Positions 1 through 7,564 of a stretch of DNA of 25,846 nt are shown here, piece after piece. The notes beneath the pieces were generated by a model. The model was given only the letters and a program-made list of their open reading frames with translations. It was not told the DNA's origin and searched no databases. Source of the DNA: Candidatus Mediterraneibacter colneyensis (GTDB lineage: Bacteria; Bacillota; Clostridia; Lachnospirales; Lachnospiraceae); assembly GCA_019114745.1 (NCBI GenBank), contig DXEY01000139.1, forward strand, positions 1 to 25,846, given 5' to 3'. Within the stretch, counting starts at the first letter, position 1. Each line of letters opens with the position of its first letter. A program made the translations under genes and the position numbers.

Positions 1-47
1 TATCAGCTGTCAAGGAGCCGCTCAATGAAATTCAAAGTGCCGCTATC

Positions 48-92
48 AAAAAAGGCCGTTGCAACACAGGTCATTCTCCTGCTGCAACAGCC
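48..92 (-). terminator. Rho-independent terminator of the malic enzyme gene
   Basis: Read on the minus strand, GGC and GTTGCA pair with TGCAAC and GCC further on, with an inner CAGG/CCTG stem, and the hairpin is followed by six T residues (plus positions 48-53). It begins about 20 bases after the malic enzyme stop codon. The stem has a mismatch and internal loops, but stem plus T-run is typical of an intrinsic terminator. Bases 1-47 beyond it show no gene I can support. Confidence 0.75.
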
Positions 93-112
93 CATTTCAA
101 CTCATCAAAACA

Positions 113-1285
113 CTAAATCCTTGCGACGCCGCTCTTTCTTGCCGCCTCGGCAGTTGCCTTTGCAACCGCATCCTTTACTCGCGGATCAAATGCCGCCGGA
201 AGGATATAGTCCGGATTCAGCTCCTCATCGCTTACAAGCCCTGCGATCGCATATGCCGCCGCGATCTTCATCTCGTCATTGATATCAGATGCGCGCACAT
301 CCAGAGCGCCGCGGAAAATTCCCGGGAAGCAGAGTACATTATTTACCTGGTTCGGGAAATCACTCCGTCCGGTGGATACTACTGCCGCGCCTGCTGCCTT
401 CGCCTCATCCGGGAAGATCTCCGGTGTCGGGTTTGCGCATGCAAAGATGATCGGATCTTTTGCCATGCTGCGCACCATATCCTGTGTCAGCGTTCCCGGT
501 GCGGACACACCGATAAATACGTCAGCGCCTTTGATCACTTCGGCAAGCGTTCCTTTCTCATGATTAAAGTTTGTGATCTTAGCCATCTCTTCCTTGATCG
601 GATTGAGCCCTTCGCGTCCTTCATAGATCGCGCCCCTGCGGTCTGTCATGATGACATTCTTCAGACCCATGGACATGAGCAGCCTGATGATCGCGATACC
701 TGCCGCGCCTGCTCCTGAAGTAACGATCTTGATATCTTCGATCTTCTTGCCGACAAGCTTCAGTGCATTGATCACTCCTGCCAGCGTGATCACTGCCGTA
801 CCGTGCTGGTCGTCGTGGAATACCGGTATATCGCAGCACTCTTTCAGGCGTTTTTCAATCTCAAAGCATCTCGGCGCTGAGATATCCTCCAGGTTGATCC
901 CTCCGAAACTTCCGGCAAAAAGGCTGACCGCCTTTACGATCTCATCTACATCTTTTGATCTGACACAGAGCGGAATTGCATCAACACCGCCAAATTCTTT
1001 AAACAGTACACATTTTCCTTCCATAACCGGCATACCTGCCTCCGGCCCGATATCACCAAGCCCCAGAACGGCAGTTCCGTCTGTAATAACTGCCACAGTG
1101 TTCCAGCGTCTTGTCAGGTCGAAGCTCTTGCTGATATCCTTCTGGATCTCCAGGCATGGCTGGGCAACTCCCGGTGTATAAGCAAGGCTTAACGCCTCTT
1201 TGGAGTCCACAGCCGCTCTGCTGGTAACTTCGATCTTACCTTTCAGTTCATAGTGCATCTTAAGTGATTCTTTTGCGTAGTCCAT
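113..1285 (-). CDS. NAD(P)-dependent malic enzyme
   Basis: This 390-residue protein is the short bacterial form of malic enzyme, which oxidatively decarboxylates malate to pyruvate and CO2 in the cytoplasm. Visible family features are the YTPGVA segment with the likely catalytic Tyr36, Lys91 in the MEGK segment, the metal-binding acidic residues around Glu133-Asp134 and Asp158-Asp159 (FHDDQHGTA), and a GAGAAG dinucleotide-binding loop at residues 191-196. The C-terminal CANPTPE and FPNQVNN segments are also characteristic. The ATG at 1285 follows a CAGGAGG ribosome binding site at plus 1291-1297. A TATAAT -10 box lies on the minus strand at 1327-1332, without a convincing -35. The gene is probably monocistronic because a terminator follows. 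Cofactor preference (NAD or NADP) cannot be read with certainty. Confidence 0.95.
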   Translation of the reverse strand: MDYAKESLKMHYELKGKIEVTSRAAVDSKEALSLAYTPGVAQPCLEIQKDISKSFDLTRRWNTVAVITDGTAVLGLGDIGPEAGMPVMEGKCVLFKEFGGVDAIPLCVRSKDVDEIVKAVSLFAGSFGGINLEDISAPRCFEIEKRLKECCDIPVFHDDQHGTAVITLAGVINALKLVGKKIEDIKIVTSGAGAAGIAIIRLLMSMGLKNVIMTDRRGAIYEGREGLNPIKEEMAKITNFNHEKGTLAEVIKGADVFIGVSAPGTLTQDMVRSMAKDPIIFACANPTPEIFPDEAKAAGAAVVSTGRSDFPNQVNNVLCFPGIFRGALDVRASDINDEMKIAAAYAIAGLVSDEELNPDYILPAAFDPRVKDAVAKATAEAARKSGVARI

Positions 1286-1473
1286 AACTGCCTCCTGATG
1301 TTTAGTAATATTTTGCTATATCAGCTATTATACTTCCTTTTTTTGCATACATCATCATTTTTTCTAAAAAAATACAATAAACTTGCATTTCTTTCCGCAA
1401 TTTTGACAGCCGGTATTCTGCTCTGCCCGTTCTTCCATATCGTTTTTCTATCTGTATAACTTCATTCAAATAA

Positions 1474-1562
1474 TGTATTTTTATGCATAATCATTCCGCT
1501 TTATGCATATTTATCATTTTTTGAAATTTAGTATTGCATAATTATTAATTCTAGTGTATAGT
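1474..1562 (+). promoter_or_regulatory. argG promoter with an array of ArgR-box-like sites
   Basis: A good promoter lies at TTGCAT (1534-1539), 17-base spacer, TATAGT (1557-1562). Upstream and overlapping it are four sites resembling the ArgR/AhrC box form TGNAT-WWWW-ATNCA: TGTATTTTTATGCA at 1474-1487 (full match), TGCATAATCATTCC at 1484-1497 (overlapping, imperfect), TGCATATTTATCAT at 1504-1517 (one good half) and TGCATAATTATTAA at 1535-1548 (imperfect, overlying the -35 and spacer). Sites 1, 3 and 4 have centres about 30-31 bp apart. ArgR control of argG is well known in Firmicutes, so arginine-dependent repression is the likely role. The rest of the 375-bp spacer is AT-rich with no gene visible. 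Confidence 0.65.
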
Positions 1563-1597
1563 ATGTTGTAGCTTGCAAAAGCGTTGTTACATCAGAC

Positions 1598-1623
1598 ACT
1601 GGCGCCTGGCGGAGCCGGGCAGT
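1598..1623 (+). other. Small GC-rich hairpin in the argG leader
   Basis: GCCTGGC (1604-1610) pairs with GCCGGGC (1614-1620) around a GGA loop, and ACT (1598-1600) can pair with AGT (1621-1623) across a three-base bulge. It stands out in an AT-rich leader, about 30 bases after the predicted transcript start and 37 before the argG start. There is no T-run after it, so it is not a terminator. Its role is unknown; it could stabilise the mRNA. Confidence 0.4.
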
Positions 1624-1660
1624 CATATTAATAAAAATACATCCAGGAGGCTATTGAGAA

Positions 1661-2893
1661 ATGAGTAAAGAGAAAGTTGTTTTAGCATATTCAGGCGGAC
1701 TTGACACAACGGCTGTCATCCCGTGGCTGAAGGAAACCTTTGGTTATGAAGTGATCTGCTGCTGCATCGACTGCGGACAGGGAGAAGAGCTGGACGGGCT
1801 TGAAGAGAGAGCAAAACTCTCCGGCGCTTCCAAATTATATATAGAAAATATTATTGACGAATTTTGCGACGACTTCATCATGCCGTGCGTGAAAGCAGGC
1901 GCTGTCTATGAGAATGCGTATCTGCTCGGAACTTCCATGGCGCGTCCGGCTATCGCAAAGAAGCTGGTTGAGATCGCACGCAAAGAGAATGCGGTTGCGA
2001 TCTGCCATGGAGCTACCGGAAAGGGCAATGACCAGATCCGTTTTGAGCTTGGGATCAAAGCCCTTGCACCGGACATCAAGATCATCGCTCCGTGGCGTAT
2101 GACAGACCTCTGGACAATGCAGTCACGTGAGGATGAGATCGAGTACTGCCGCCAGCACGGCATCGACCTTCCTTTCGATACAAAGCACAGCTACAGCCGT
2201 GACCGCAACCTGTGGCACATCAGCCATGAGGGACTGGAACTGGAAGATCCTTCCGTAGAGCCGAACTATGACGATCTTCTCGTCCTGAGCGTATCACCGG
2301 AACACGCTCCTGACGAACCGGAATATGTGACAATGACATTTGAAGCCGGAATCCCGAAGACACTCAACGGAAAGGAAATGAAAGTTTCCGAGATCATTAC
2401 AGAGCTGAACACGCTTGGCGGAAAACACGGCATCGGTATCATTGACATTGTGGAAAACCGCGTGGTAGGCATGAAGTCCCGCGGCGTATACGAGACGCCC
2501 GGAGGAACGATCCTGATGGCAGCCCACCAGCAGCTTGAGGAGCTGATCCTTGACCGTGCCACATACGAGGTAAAAAAAGAAATGGGCAACAAGCTCGCCC
2601 AGGTCGTATACGAAGGCAAATGGTTCACTCCGCTGTGCGAGGCGATCCGCGCATTTGTCGACGTCACACAGCAGTATGTGACAGGAGAAGTAAAATTCAA
2701 ACTGTACAAGGGCAATATCATCAAAGCCGGCGAAACTTCCCCGTACTCTCTGTACAGCGAATCACTGGCAAGCTTTACGACAGGGGATATGTACGACCAC
2801 CACGATGCGGACGGCTTCATCACTCTGTTCGGGCTTCCGCTGAAAGTTCGTGCGATGAAAATGCAGGAGCTCTCAAAAGAGAATCAGAAATAA
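1661..2893 (+). CDS. argG: Argininosuccinate synthase
   Basis: ArgG joins citrulline and aspartate using ATP to make argininosuccinate, the penultimate step of arginine synthesis. The 410-residue length is normal for the family. The N-terminal AYSGGLDT motif (residues 9-16) is the ATP-pyrophosphatase P-loop, and the region with GATGKGNDQ and the later SYSRDRNLWHIS segment carry substrate-binding signatures. AGGAGG at 1645-1650 lies ten bases before the ATG. The gene stands alone: it has its own promoter with ArgR-like boxes and is closed by a strong terminator, and argH is not adjacent. The upstream neighbour is a divergent malic enzyme, and the downstream peptidase gene is convergent. Confidence 0.98.
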   Translation: MSKEKVVLAYSGGLDTTAVIPWLKETFGYEVICCCIDCGQGEELDGLEERAKLSGASKLYIENIIDEFCDDFIMPCVKAGAVYENAYLLGTSMARPAIAKKLVEIARKENAVAICHGATGKGNDQIRFELGIKALAPDIKIIAPWRMTDLWTMQSREDEIEYCRQHGIDLPFDTKHSYSRDRNLWHISHEGLELEDPSVEPNYDDLLVLSVSPEHAPDEPEYVTMTFEAGIPKTLNGKEMKVSEIITELNTLGGKHGIGIIDIVENRVVGMKSRGVYETPGGTILMAAHQQLEELILDRATYEVKKEMGNKLAQVVYEGKWFTPLCEAIRAFVDVTQQYVTGEVKFKLYKGNIIKAGETSPYSLYSESLASFTTGDMYDHHDADGFITLFGLPLKVRAMKMQELSKENQK

Positions 2894-2907
2894 CAGATAC
2901 ACAGCAT

Positions 2908-2944
2908 GGGCGGAAATCAGGAAACTGATCTCCGCCCTTTTCTT
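2908..2944 (+). terminator. Strong Rho-independent terminator after argG
   Basis: GGGCGGA pairs with TCCGCCC and ATCAG with CTGAT, separated by an A/C mismatch, around a GAAA tetraloop (2921-2924). TTTTCTT follows directly. It starts 15 bases after the argG stop and separates argG from the convergent peptidase gene ending at 2953. Confidence 0.93.
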
Positions 2945-2952
2945 ATACCATC

Positions 2953-3801
2953 TTATGCCAATGTAAATTCCCAGAGATTATTAATCTGCCCTTCCAGTCT
3001 GCTGTAGTCCCAGAGCTTTTCACTTCGGATCCTGCTGTTCGGGTCATTGACGCGGATCTTTCCATCCTCCACTCCGGTGAGTACGATAAAATGACCTGTC
3101 GTCGTAAAATCCCCCGGACGCATACTGCAGATGATGGGATGACCGCTTTCAAGGGCGGAAATCACGCTGTCCTCGCTCAGTCCCATCTCTTCTCCGCGAA
3201 CCCCGAACTGCTGCGCTCCCTCTGTCATCAGCGTCCAGCTCGTGCCGGAGTCTCCGGCATAATATCCGTTCTCGGCAGAAAACTGCGCCACTTTATACGG
3301 TGTGACCGTATTGTCCCCTCTCAGGCCTGCCGCTACCATAGCCACAGCAGTAGGACCGCATCCGTTGAGCGCGATCATATCGTCTCCATAGATGCAGTAT
3401 CCCCAGCGCTCATCCCACTGCAGGAGGAGCGGGATCTCCCCCGCCGTCACTTCCCCGATCGTCTCTGCGGGCGGCGCATCTTTCTTCTCCGGATATCCGA
3501 GGACAAAATCTGCCGTTTCCTCATTGTTTTTCAGCAGTTCCAGCAATTCCGCAGGATACTGGTCAGCATGTGCCATCACTTCGCGTACCTTTCCGTTTGT
3601 CAACGCCATTACCGCAAGGCTGCCTCCTCCGCTGACCATGTTTTTCGCCCAGAGCACTGCCATAACAGCCGGAATGATCAGTGCGATACAGAAAACCCTT
3701 TTTATGATACGGCGCCTTCTCCTTCTTCTATGCCGCTTTCGCCGGGCATCTCTGCTCCGCACGTCATAGCTTCTGTTTCCCCGTTCACATTCCTCCCACA
3801 T
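2953..3801 (-). CDS. Membrane-anchored C39-like cysteine peptidase
   Basis: The 282-residue protein begins with a very basic cytoplasmic stretch (arginine-rich, residues 20-35), then one membrane segment (about 36-51), so the rest should lie outside the cell. The C-terminal half (about 122-282) matches the papain-like Peptidase_C39_2 fold: Gln128 in LLLQWD (oxyanion hole), Cys148 in NGCGPTA, His237 in TGHFIVL and Asp253 in VNDPNS form a plausible catalytic set. There is no ABC transporter region, so this is not a bacteriocin exporter. Substrate is unknown; cell-wall or surface-protein turnover is possible. The start is an ATG ten bases after AAAAGGAGG. A TATAAT at plus 3830-3835 (minus strand) may be its own -10 box. 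It follows the uracil permease by about 100 bases. Confidence 0.85.
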   Translation of the reverse strand: MWEECERGNRSYDVRSRDARRKRHRRRRRRRIIKRVFCIALIIPAVMAVLWAKNMVSGGGSLAVMALTNGKVREVMAHADQYPAELLELLKNNEETADFVLGYPEKKDAPPAETIGEVTAGEIPLLLQWDERWGYCIYGDDMIALNGCGPTAVAMVAAGLRGDNTVTPYKVAQFSAENGYYAGDSGTSWTLMTEGAQQFGVRGEEMGLSEDSVISALESGHPIICSMRPGDFTTTGHFIVLTGVEDGKIRVNDPNSRIRSEKLWDYSRLEGQINNLWEFTLA

Positions 3802-3902
3802 CAGGGCATCGCCTCCTTTTCATAAGGAGATTATATCCGCCCTGTGCGATGAACTTTTAGAAAGGATTCTTAATATTTAAGGACAGAATCTTTAAGAAAT
3901 CT

Positions 3903-5162
3903 TTATTCTTCCCTGTCGTTCGTAAGTTTCAGCTTATCAAAGATATAGAACATCAGTCCCATCAGCATCCCGACTACACATGCCAGCACCATACCGCTGA
4001 GCTGGATGCTGCCAAACTGTACATTGATTCCCGAGAGCCCGACTACGAAGATCACGGAAGTCATCGCCATATTTCTCGATTTATTGTAGTCTACCTGGGA
4101 CTCTACAAGAATACGGATACCGGAGGTTCCGATCATTCCGTAGAGCAGGAAAGAAATTCCTCCGATCACAGGCCCCGGTATGGTGTTGATCAGCGTCGTC
4201 ATCTTACCGATAAAGGAGCAGATGACAGAGAGCACTGCCGCGCCTCCGATGACATACACGCTGTACACTTTCGTCATTGCCATAACGCCGATATTCTCAC
4301 CGTAAGTCGTTGTCGGAACCGAGCCGATCAGACCGGACAGCATACTGGAGAAATTATCGGCAAACAGGGAGCGGTGAAGTCCCGGATCTTTCAGGAGATC
4401 CCTCCCCACGATCTTGCTCGTCACGATCTGGTGGCCGATATGCTCTGAAGTGATCACGAGCAGTACCGGAATGATGATCACGATCGCCTCCCACTTAAAT
4501 TTCGGAAGCGAGAAATTCGGAAGCGAAAACAGCGGTGCTGCCGCCACCTCGGCAAAGTCGACGATCCCGCACGCCAGAGCGGCAATATAGCCTGCGATGA
4601 TAGCGATAAGGATCGGGATCACCGACAGGAAGCCTCGAAACAGGACCGAACCGAGCACTGCTGTCAGCAGCGTCACAAGAAATACGATCACATTTCTCAC
4701 ATCGATCACTTCGTCTGTCAGTCCTGCGTTGGATGCGGCAGTCCCTGCCAGTTCCAGTCCGATCAGGGCAACGACCGGTCCCATTGCCGCCGGAGGCAGC
4801 ACCACATTGATCCAGTCAGATCCGAATTTATAGATGATCAGCGCGAGCACACACCCCAGAAATCCTACAACGACAAATCCGCCCAGCGCATACTCATATC
4901 CCCATTTGGATATCACGACTCCCGCAGGCGCCAGGAATGCGAAGCTCGATCCCAGATATGCCGGCGCACGTCCTTTCGTGATCAGGATAAAAAGCAGCGT
5001 ACCCACGCCGTTCATAAACAGCACGACAGCCGGATTGATGCCAAACACAAAGGGTACAAGCACCGATGCGCCAAACATGGCGAACATATGCTGGATGCTC
5101 AGAGGCACCATCATTTTAAATGGTACTTTCTCTTCTACCTGAATGATTCTTTTGTTTCCCAT
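3903..5162 (-). CDS. uraA: Uracil permease, NCS2 family
   Basis: This hydrophobic 419-residue protein is a nucleobase:cation symporter of the NCS2 (UraA/PyrP) family that imports uracil across the cytoplasmic membrane. Substrate-site residues correspond closely to E. coli UraA: Glu240 and His244 in SEHIGH, and Glu289 in TTYGENIG (241, 245 and 290 in E. coli). Many membrane segments are evident, fitting the usual 14. The start at 5162 is chosen over an in-frame ATG 16 codons upstream because AGGAGGA sits about seven bases before it. A promoter candidate precedes the gene. No PyrR attenuator hairpin is visible in the short leader. Xanthine or uric acid specificity is unlikely given the UraA-like residues, but is not excluded. 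Confidence 0.92.
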   Translation of the reverse strand: MGNKRIIQVEEKVPFKMMVPLSIQHMFAMFGASVLVPFVFGINPAVVLFMNGVGTLLFILITKGRAPAYLGSSFAFLAPAGVVISKWGYEYALGGFVVVGFLGCVLALIIYKFGSDWINVVLPPAAMGPVVALIGLELAGTAASNAGLTDEVIDVRNVIVFLVTLLTAVLGSVLFRGFLSVIPILIAIIAGYIAALACGIVDFAEVAAAPLFSLPNFSLPKFKWEAIVIIIPVLLVITSEHIGHQIVTSKIVGRDLLKDPGLHRSLFADNFSSMLSGLIGSVPTTTYGENIGVMAMTKVYSVYVIGGAAVLSVICSFIGKMTTLINTIPGPVIGGISFLLYGMIGTSGIRILVESQVDYNKSRNMAMTSVIFVVGLSGINVQFGSIQLSGMVLACVVGMLMGLMFYIFDKLKLTNDREE

Positions 5163-5208
5163 GAAAAGTCCTCCTGTTCTCTCATTCATATCAGTAACTA
5201 TCTGTTCC

Positions 5209-5237
5209 ATTTTAGCATACTATCTTCGGAAAGAAAA
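5209..5237 (-). promoter_or_regulatory. Candidate promoter for the uracil permease gene
   Basis: On the minus strand an extended -10, TGC plus TAAAAT (plus 5209-5217), has a weak TTTTCT -35 (5232-5237) at 17 bases. It lies in the 91-base gap between the dipeptidase stop and the permease start. No terminator is visible after the dipeptidase gene, so read-through is also possible. Confidence 0.45.
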
Positions 5238-5253
5238 CGTTTGATTCCGGGCG

Positions 5254-6165
5254 CTATACTTCCCGGATCATACGAAGGACATTTTTATATGCGATCTTTT
5301 CGATCTGCCCGGGAGTCAGCCCCTGCTGTTTCATTGCCTCCCAGATCCTCCCTATATCCTGCACGCCGGATATCCCACACGGCAGAGCTTCCGCCCCGAA
5401 CCCGTCAAAATCCGATCCCAGAGCAACCGCATCTTCCCCTGCCTTATCGATCATATACTTTGCATGCAATGCAATATCTTCCGCAGACGCTCTGCCTTCC
5501 TCTTTCAGAAATGCAGAATAGAAATTCAGCCCTGCCACGCCGCCTTGTTCTCCAAGGGCACGGAGCATCTCGTCGCTTAAGTTCCGCGGATGAGGGCACA
5601 GACCGCGCGCGTTGGAATGGGACGCTGCCACAGGCGCCCGGCTGTGTCTGATACAGTCCCAAAATCCGCCGTCTGAGAGATGGGATACGTCGATGATCAT
5701 CCCCATCTCATTCATCCGCCTGACGGTTTCTGTCCCAAATCCGGTCAGTCCACGCTCCATCATGTTCCTGTCACGGCTGTTTGGACTTCCGATACAGTTC
5801 TCATAGTTCCAGGTAAGCGTGACCAGGCGGATCCCCATTTCATAAAGTTCATCCAGCCTTCCGATATCGCCGTTTAATACACCGCCTTCCTCCACGGTAA
5901 GGATCCCGGCAGGCACGCCGCCAAGTTCTCCCTGTGCCATCTCAGCCATCTCTGATACCGCATGGTACGCTCTGTCCCAATCCCATTCATATTCCCGTAT
6001 ATTTACATAGCATGCAAAGAATTGTGCTGCGGAATCTTCCTGTCTGAGCCGTTCTATATCTACGCACAGGTTATTTCGCATTAACGTCTGTCCCTGACCT
6101 TCCCCCGCTTTTCTGAGCCTTGCAAGCTCGCTGAGTGTATCGCAGTGCATATCGATCCATTTCAT
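5254..6165 (-). CDS. Membrane dipeptidase, peptidase family M19
   Basis: This 303-residue protein belongs to the zinc-dependent renal dipeptidase family (M19), which hydrolyses dipeptides and can accept D-residues. The metal ligands are all in place: His7 and Asp9 in DMHCDT, the bridging Glu93 in VEEGG, His162 in DVSHLS and His183 in ASHSNAR. Asp252 in GSDFDG is the acid residue near the catalytic site. No signal peptide is visible, so despite the family name it is probably cytoplasmic. It is divergent from a gamma-glutamyl hydrolase-like gene at 6279, with a shared 113-base spacer, which suggests peptide salvage. Start at 6165 follows CCGGGAGAAAACAAAT. Confidence 0.93.
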   Translation of the reverse strand: MKWIDMHCDTLSELARLRKAGEGQGQTLMRNNLCVDIERLRQEDSAAQFFACYVNIREYEWDWDRAYHAVSEMAEMAQGELGGVPAGILTVEEGGVLNGDIGRLDELYEMGIRLVTLTWNYENCIGSPNSRDRNMMERGLTGFGTETVRRMNEMGMIIDVSHLSDGGFWDCIRHSRAPVAASHSNARGLCPHPRNLSDEMLRALGEQGGVAGLNFYSAFLKEEGRASAEDIALHAKYMIDKAGEDAVALGSDFDGFGAEALPCGISGVQDIGRIWEAMKQQGLTPGQIEKIAYKNVLRMIREV

Positions 6166-6186
6166 ATTTGTTTTCTCCCGGTTGTT

Positions 6187-6215
6187 TTGCTGTTTCTTTC
6201 TATCCTATGTATAAT
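6187..6215 (+). promoter_or_regulatory. Promoter of the gamma-glutamyl hydrolase-like gene
   Basis: TTGCTG (6187-6192), 17-base spacer ending in TATG, then TATAAT (6210-6215). The predicted transcript would start near 6222 and reach the ATG after about 57 bases. The spacer is divergent with the dipeptidase gene, for which no equally good promoter is seen. Confidence 0.65.
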
Positions 6216-6278
6216 TTTCCATTATTTTACATACCCTATCATACATCACACACTATTTTTTGTCCAAAAGGAGTTACT

Positions 6279-7010
6279 ATGCAGCCTGTGATCGGTATTG
6301 TAGCCTGCGGTTTTTCGGAAAACCGGCAGTTCGTCACCAACCCATATATCCAATCTGTCCGCTATGCGAGAGGGATCCCTGTCATCCTGCCCGTCGTGCG
6401 CAGCGACCGGGTGCTCGATGAATACACCAGCCTGTGCGATGGTTTCCTTTTCTGCGGCGGCGGTGATATCAACCCGCTGCTCTTCGGAGAGGAGCCTCAA
6501 AAAGGGAACGGGGATACCGATATCACCGTAGACTTATTCCAGATCCGTCTGATGAAACGGATCCTGGGATCAGGAAAGCCTGTGTTTGCCATCTGCCGGG
6601 GAATGCAGATCCTGAACGCTGCCTGCGGCGGCACGATCTGGCAGGACATGTCCCTGATCCCCGGAAAGGTGCTCAACCATATGCAGCGCTCCGCTTCCCG
6701 GAGCGAGGTCAGCCACAGGATCGCTGTCGAGCCCGGCAGCCAGCTCAGAAAACATATCGGTTCCGCCCTTCTCGTAAACAGCTACCACCACCAGGCTGTC
6801 AACACGCCGGGGAAGGGGCTGCGGCCATGTGCGAGATCAAAAGACGGCGTGATCGAGGCAGTCGAGCTCAGTTCTCACCCGTTTACGATCGGAGTGCAGT
6901 GGCACCCGGAATGTATGTACCGTGTCTCACCAGAAATGCGGAGCCTGTTTCACGAATTTGTATTTCACTCATTCATAAATTCCGGACAGGCGGGACATAA
7001 TAACTCCTGA
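6279..7010 (+). CDS. Gamma-glutamyl hydrolase, class I amidotransferase-like (peptidase C26)
   Basis: This 243-residue protein resembles PuuD-type gamma-glutamyl-gamma-aminobutyrate hydrolases, which cleave gamma-glutamyl amides. The class I glutamine amidotransferase triad is visible: nucleophile Cys107 in ICRGMQ, His209 and Glu211 in GVQWHPE. FCGGGDINP (residues 58-66) and SYHHQAV (168-174) are further family signatures. The ATG at 6279 is chosen because AAAAGGAG lies just upstream and the family N-terminus (PVIGI) begins there; 48 further in-frame codons upstream are not conserved-looking. No puuA, puuB or puuC homologue is nearby, so a role in putrescine breakdown is not supported. Folate or other gamma-glutamyl peptides are alternative substrates. 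Confidence 0.9.
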   Translation: MQPVIGIVACGFSENRQFVTNPYIQSVRYARGIPVILPVVRSDRVLDEYTSLCDGFLFCGGGDINPLLFGEEPQKGNGDTDITVDLFQIRLMKRILGSGKPVFAICRGMQILNAACGGTIWQDMSLIPGKVLNHMQRSASRSEVSHRIAVEPGSQLRKHIGSALLVNSYHHQAVNTPGKGLRPCARSKDGVIEAVELSSHPFTIGVQWHPECMYRVSPEMRSLFHEFVFHSFINSGQAGHNNS

Positions 7011-7035
7011 AATTCTAAATAAGGAGGTAATGAGC

Positions 7036-7218
7036 ATGTCGGAGATATCAGTTCTTGACCTGCAGAACCTGCGCCATCTGATCGGAGGCTATTCCACTAC
7101 GCACTGCAAAATGACAGACTATGCATCGAAAGCAGAGGATCCGGAAATCAAAAAACTCTTTCAGGATGCGGCAGATTCAGCTATGAAAAACAAACAGGAA
7201 CTTATGAAATTCCTGTAA
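7036..7218 (+). CDS. Small CotF-like spore coat-type protein (first of a pair)
   Basis: A 60-residue, mostly helical protein without signal peptide or membrane segment. Its pattern (LQNLRHLIGGYSTTHCKMTD, then PEIKKLF and KQELMKFL near the end) resembles the small CotF-related coat proteins of Clostridia, which contain ferritin-like half-domains. The start at 7036 is preferred over the ATG at 7030 because AAGGAGG (7021-7027) is eight bases from the former and only two from the latter. It is 25 bases after the upstream hydrolase gene and 80 before its partner. The coat assignment is by pattern recognition, not by search. It could instead be a generic ferritin-like small protein. Confidence 0.65.
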   Translation: MSEISVLDLQNLRHLIGGYSTTHCKMTDYASKAEDPEIKKLFQDAADSAMKNKQELMKFL

Positions 7219-7298
7219 GGAGCGGAAAAGAAAACATGATATCCGTATATCGGATGAGACAGCAGAACAAATCAAAAGCAAGAGACCGAGGTGGCAAA

Positions 7299-7547
7299 AT
7301 GGACGAAAAAACAATGGTAGCCGACGCACTCGTCGGCATAAACGGCGAACTGAAACTGTTCGGGGATATGATCCCGCAGACGGAAAACAAAGAACTGAAG
7401 CAGTGCTTAAAGCAGATGCGAAATCAGTGTGAAATGTCACAGGAGAAAATGTACGATGCAGCCAGGGAGCGAAGCTATTACGTTCCGGCTGAGAAAGCGA
7501 CACAGCAGGAAATCGAACATGTAAAGTCAATCGTACAGGCAAATTAA
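7299..7547 (+). CDS. Small CotF-like spore coat-type protein (second of a pair)
   Basis: An 82-residue helical protein whose C-terminal part (LRQ-like LKQMRNQCEMSQ, then YYVPAEKATQQEIEHVKS) matches the usual pattern of clostridial CotF-family coat proteins, expected to sit in the spore coat. The start at 7299 is preferred because GAGGTGG lies just upstream and family similarity begins with MDEKTMV. An in-frame ATG at 7236 would add 21 basic residues and also has a distant AAGGAG, so it cannot be excluded. It forms a tandem with the preceding small gene and may work with it. The gene ends 17 bases before a perfect palindrome that may end the transcript. Confidence 0.68.
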   Translation: MDEKTMVADALVGINGELKLFGDMIPQTENKELKQCLKQMRNQCEMSQEKMYDAARERSYYVPAEKATQQEIEHVKSIVQAN

Positions 7548-7564
7548 AATGTGAAAAAACTGTG

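Noticed and set aside
59..718. Long plus-strand open frame opposite the malic enzyme gene
   Set aside because: It is an antisense shadow with no ribosome binding site and no recognisable protein pattern.
5163..5253. PyrR attenuator before the uracil permease gene
   Set aside because: The spacer is short and shows no anti-terminator or terminator stem with T-run.
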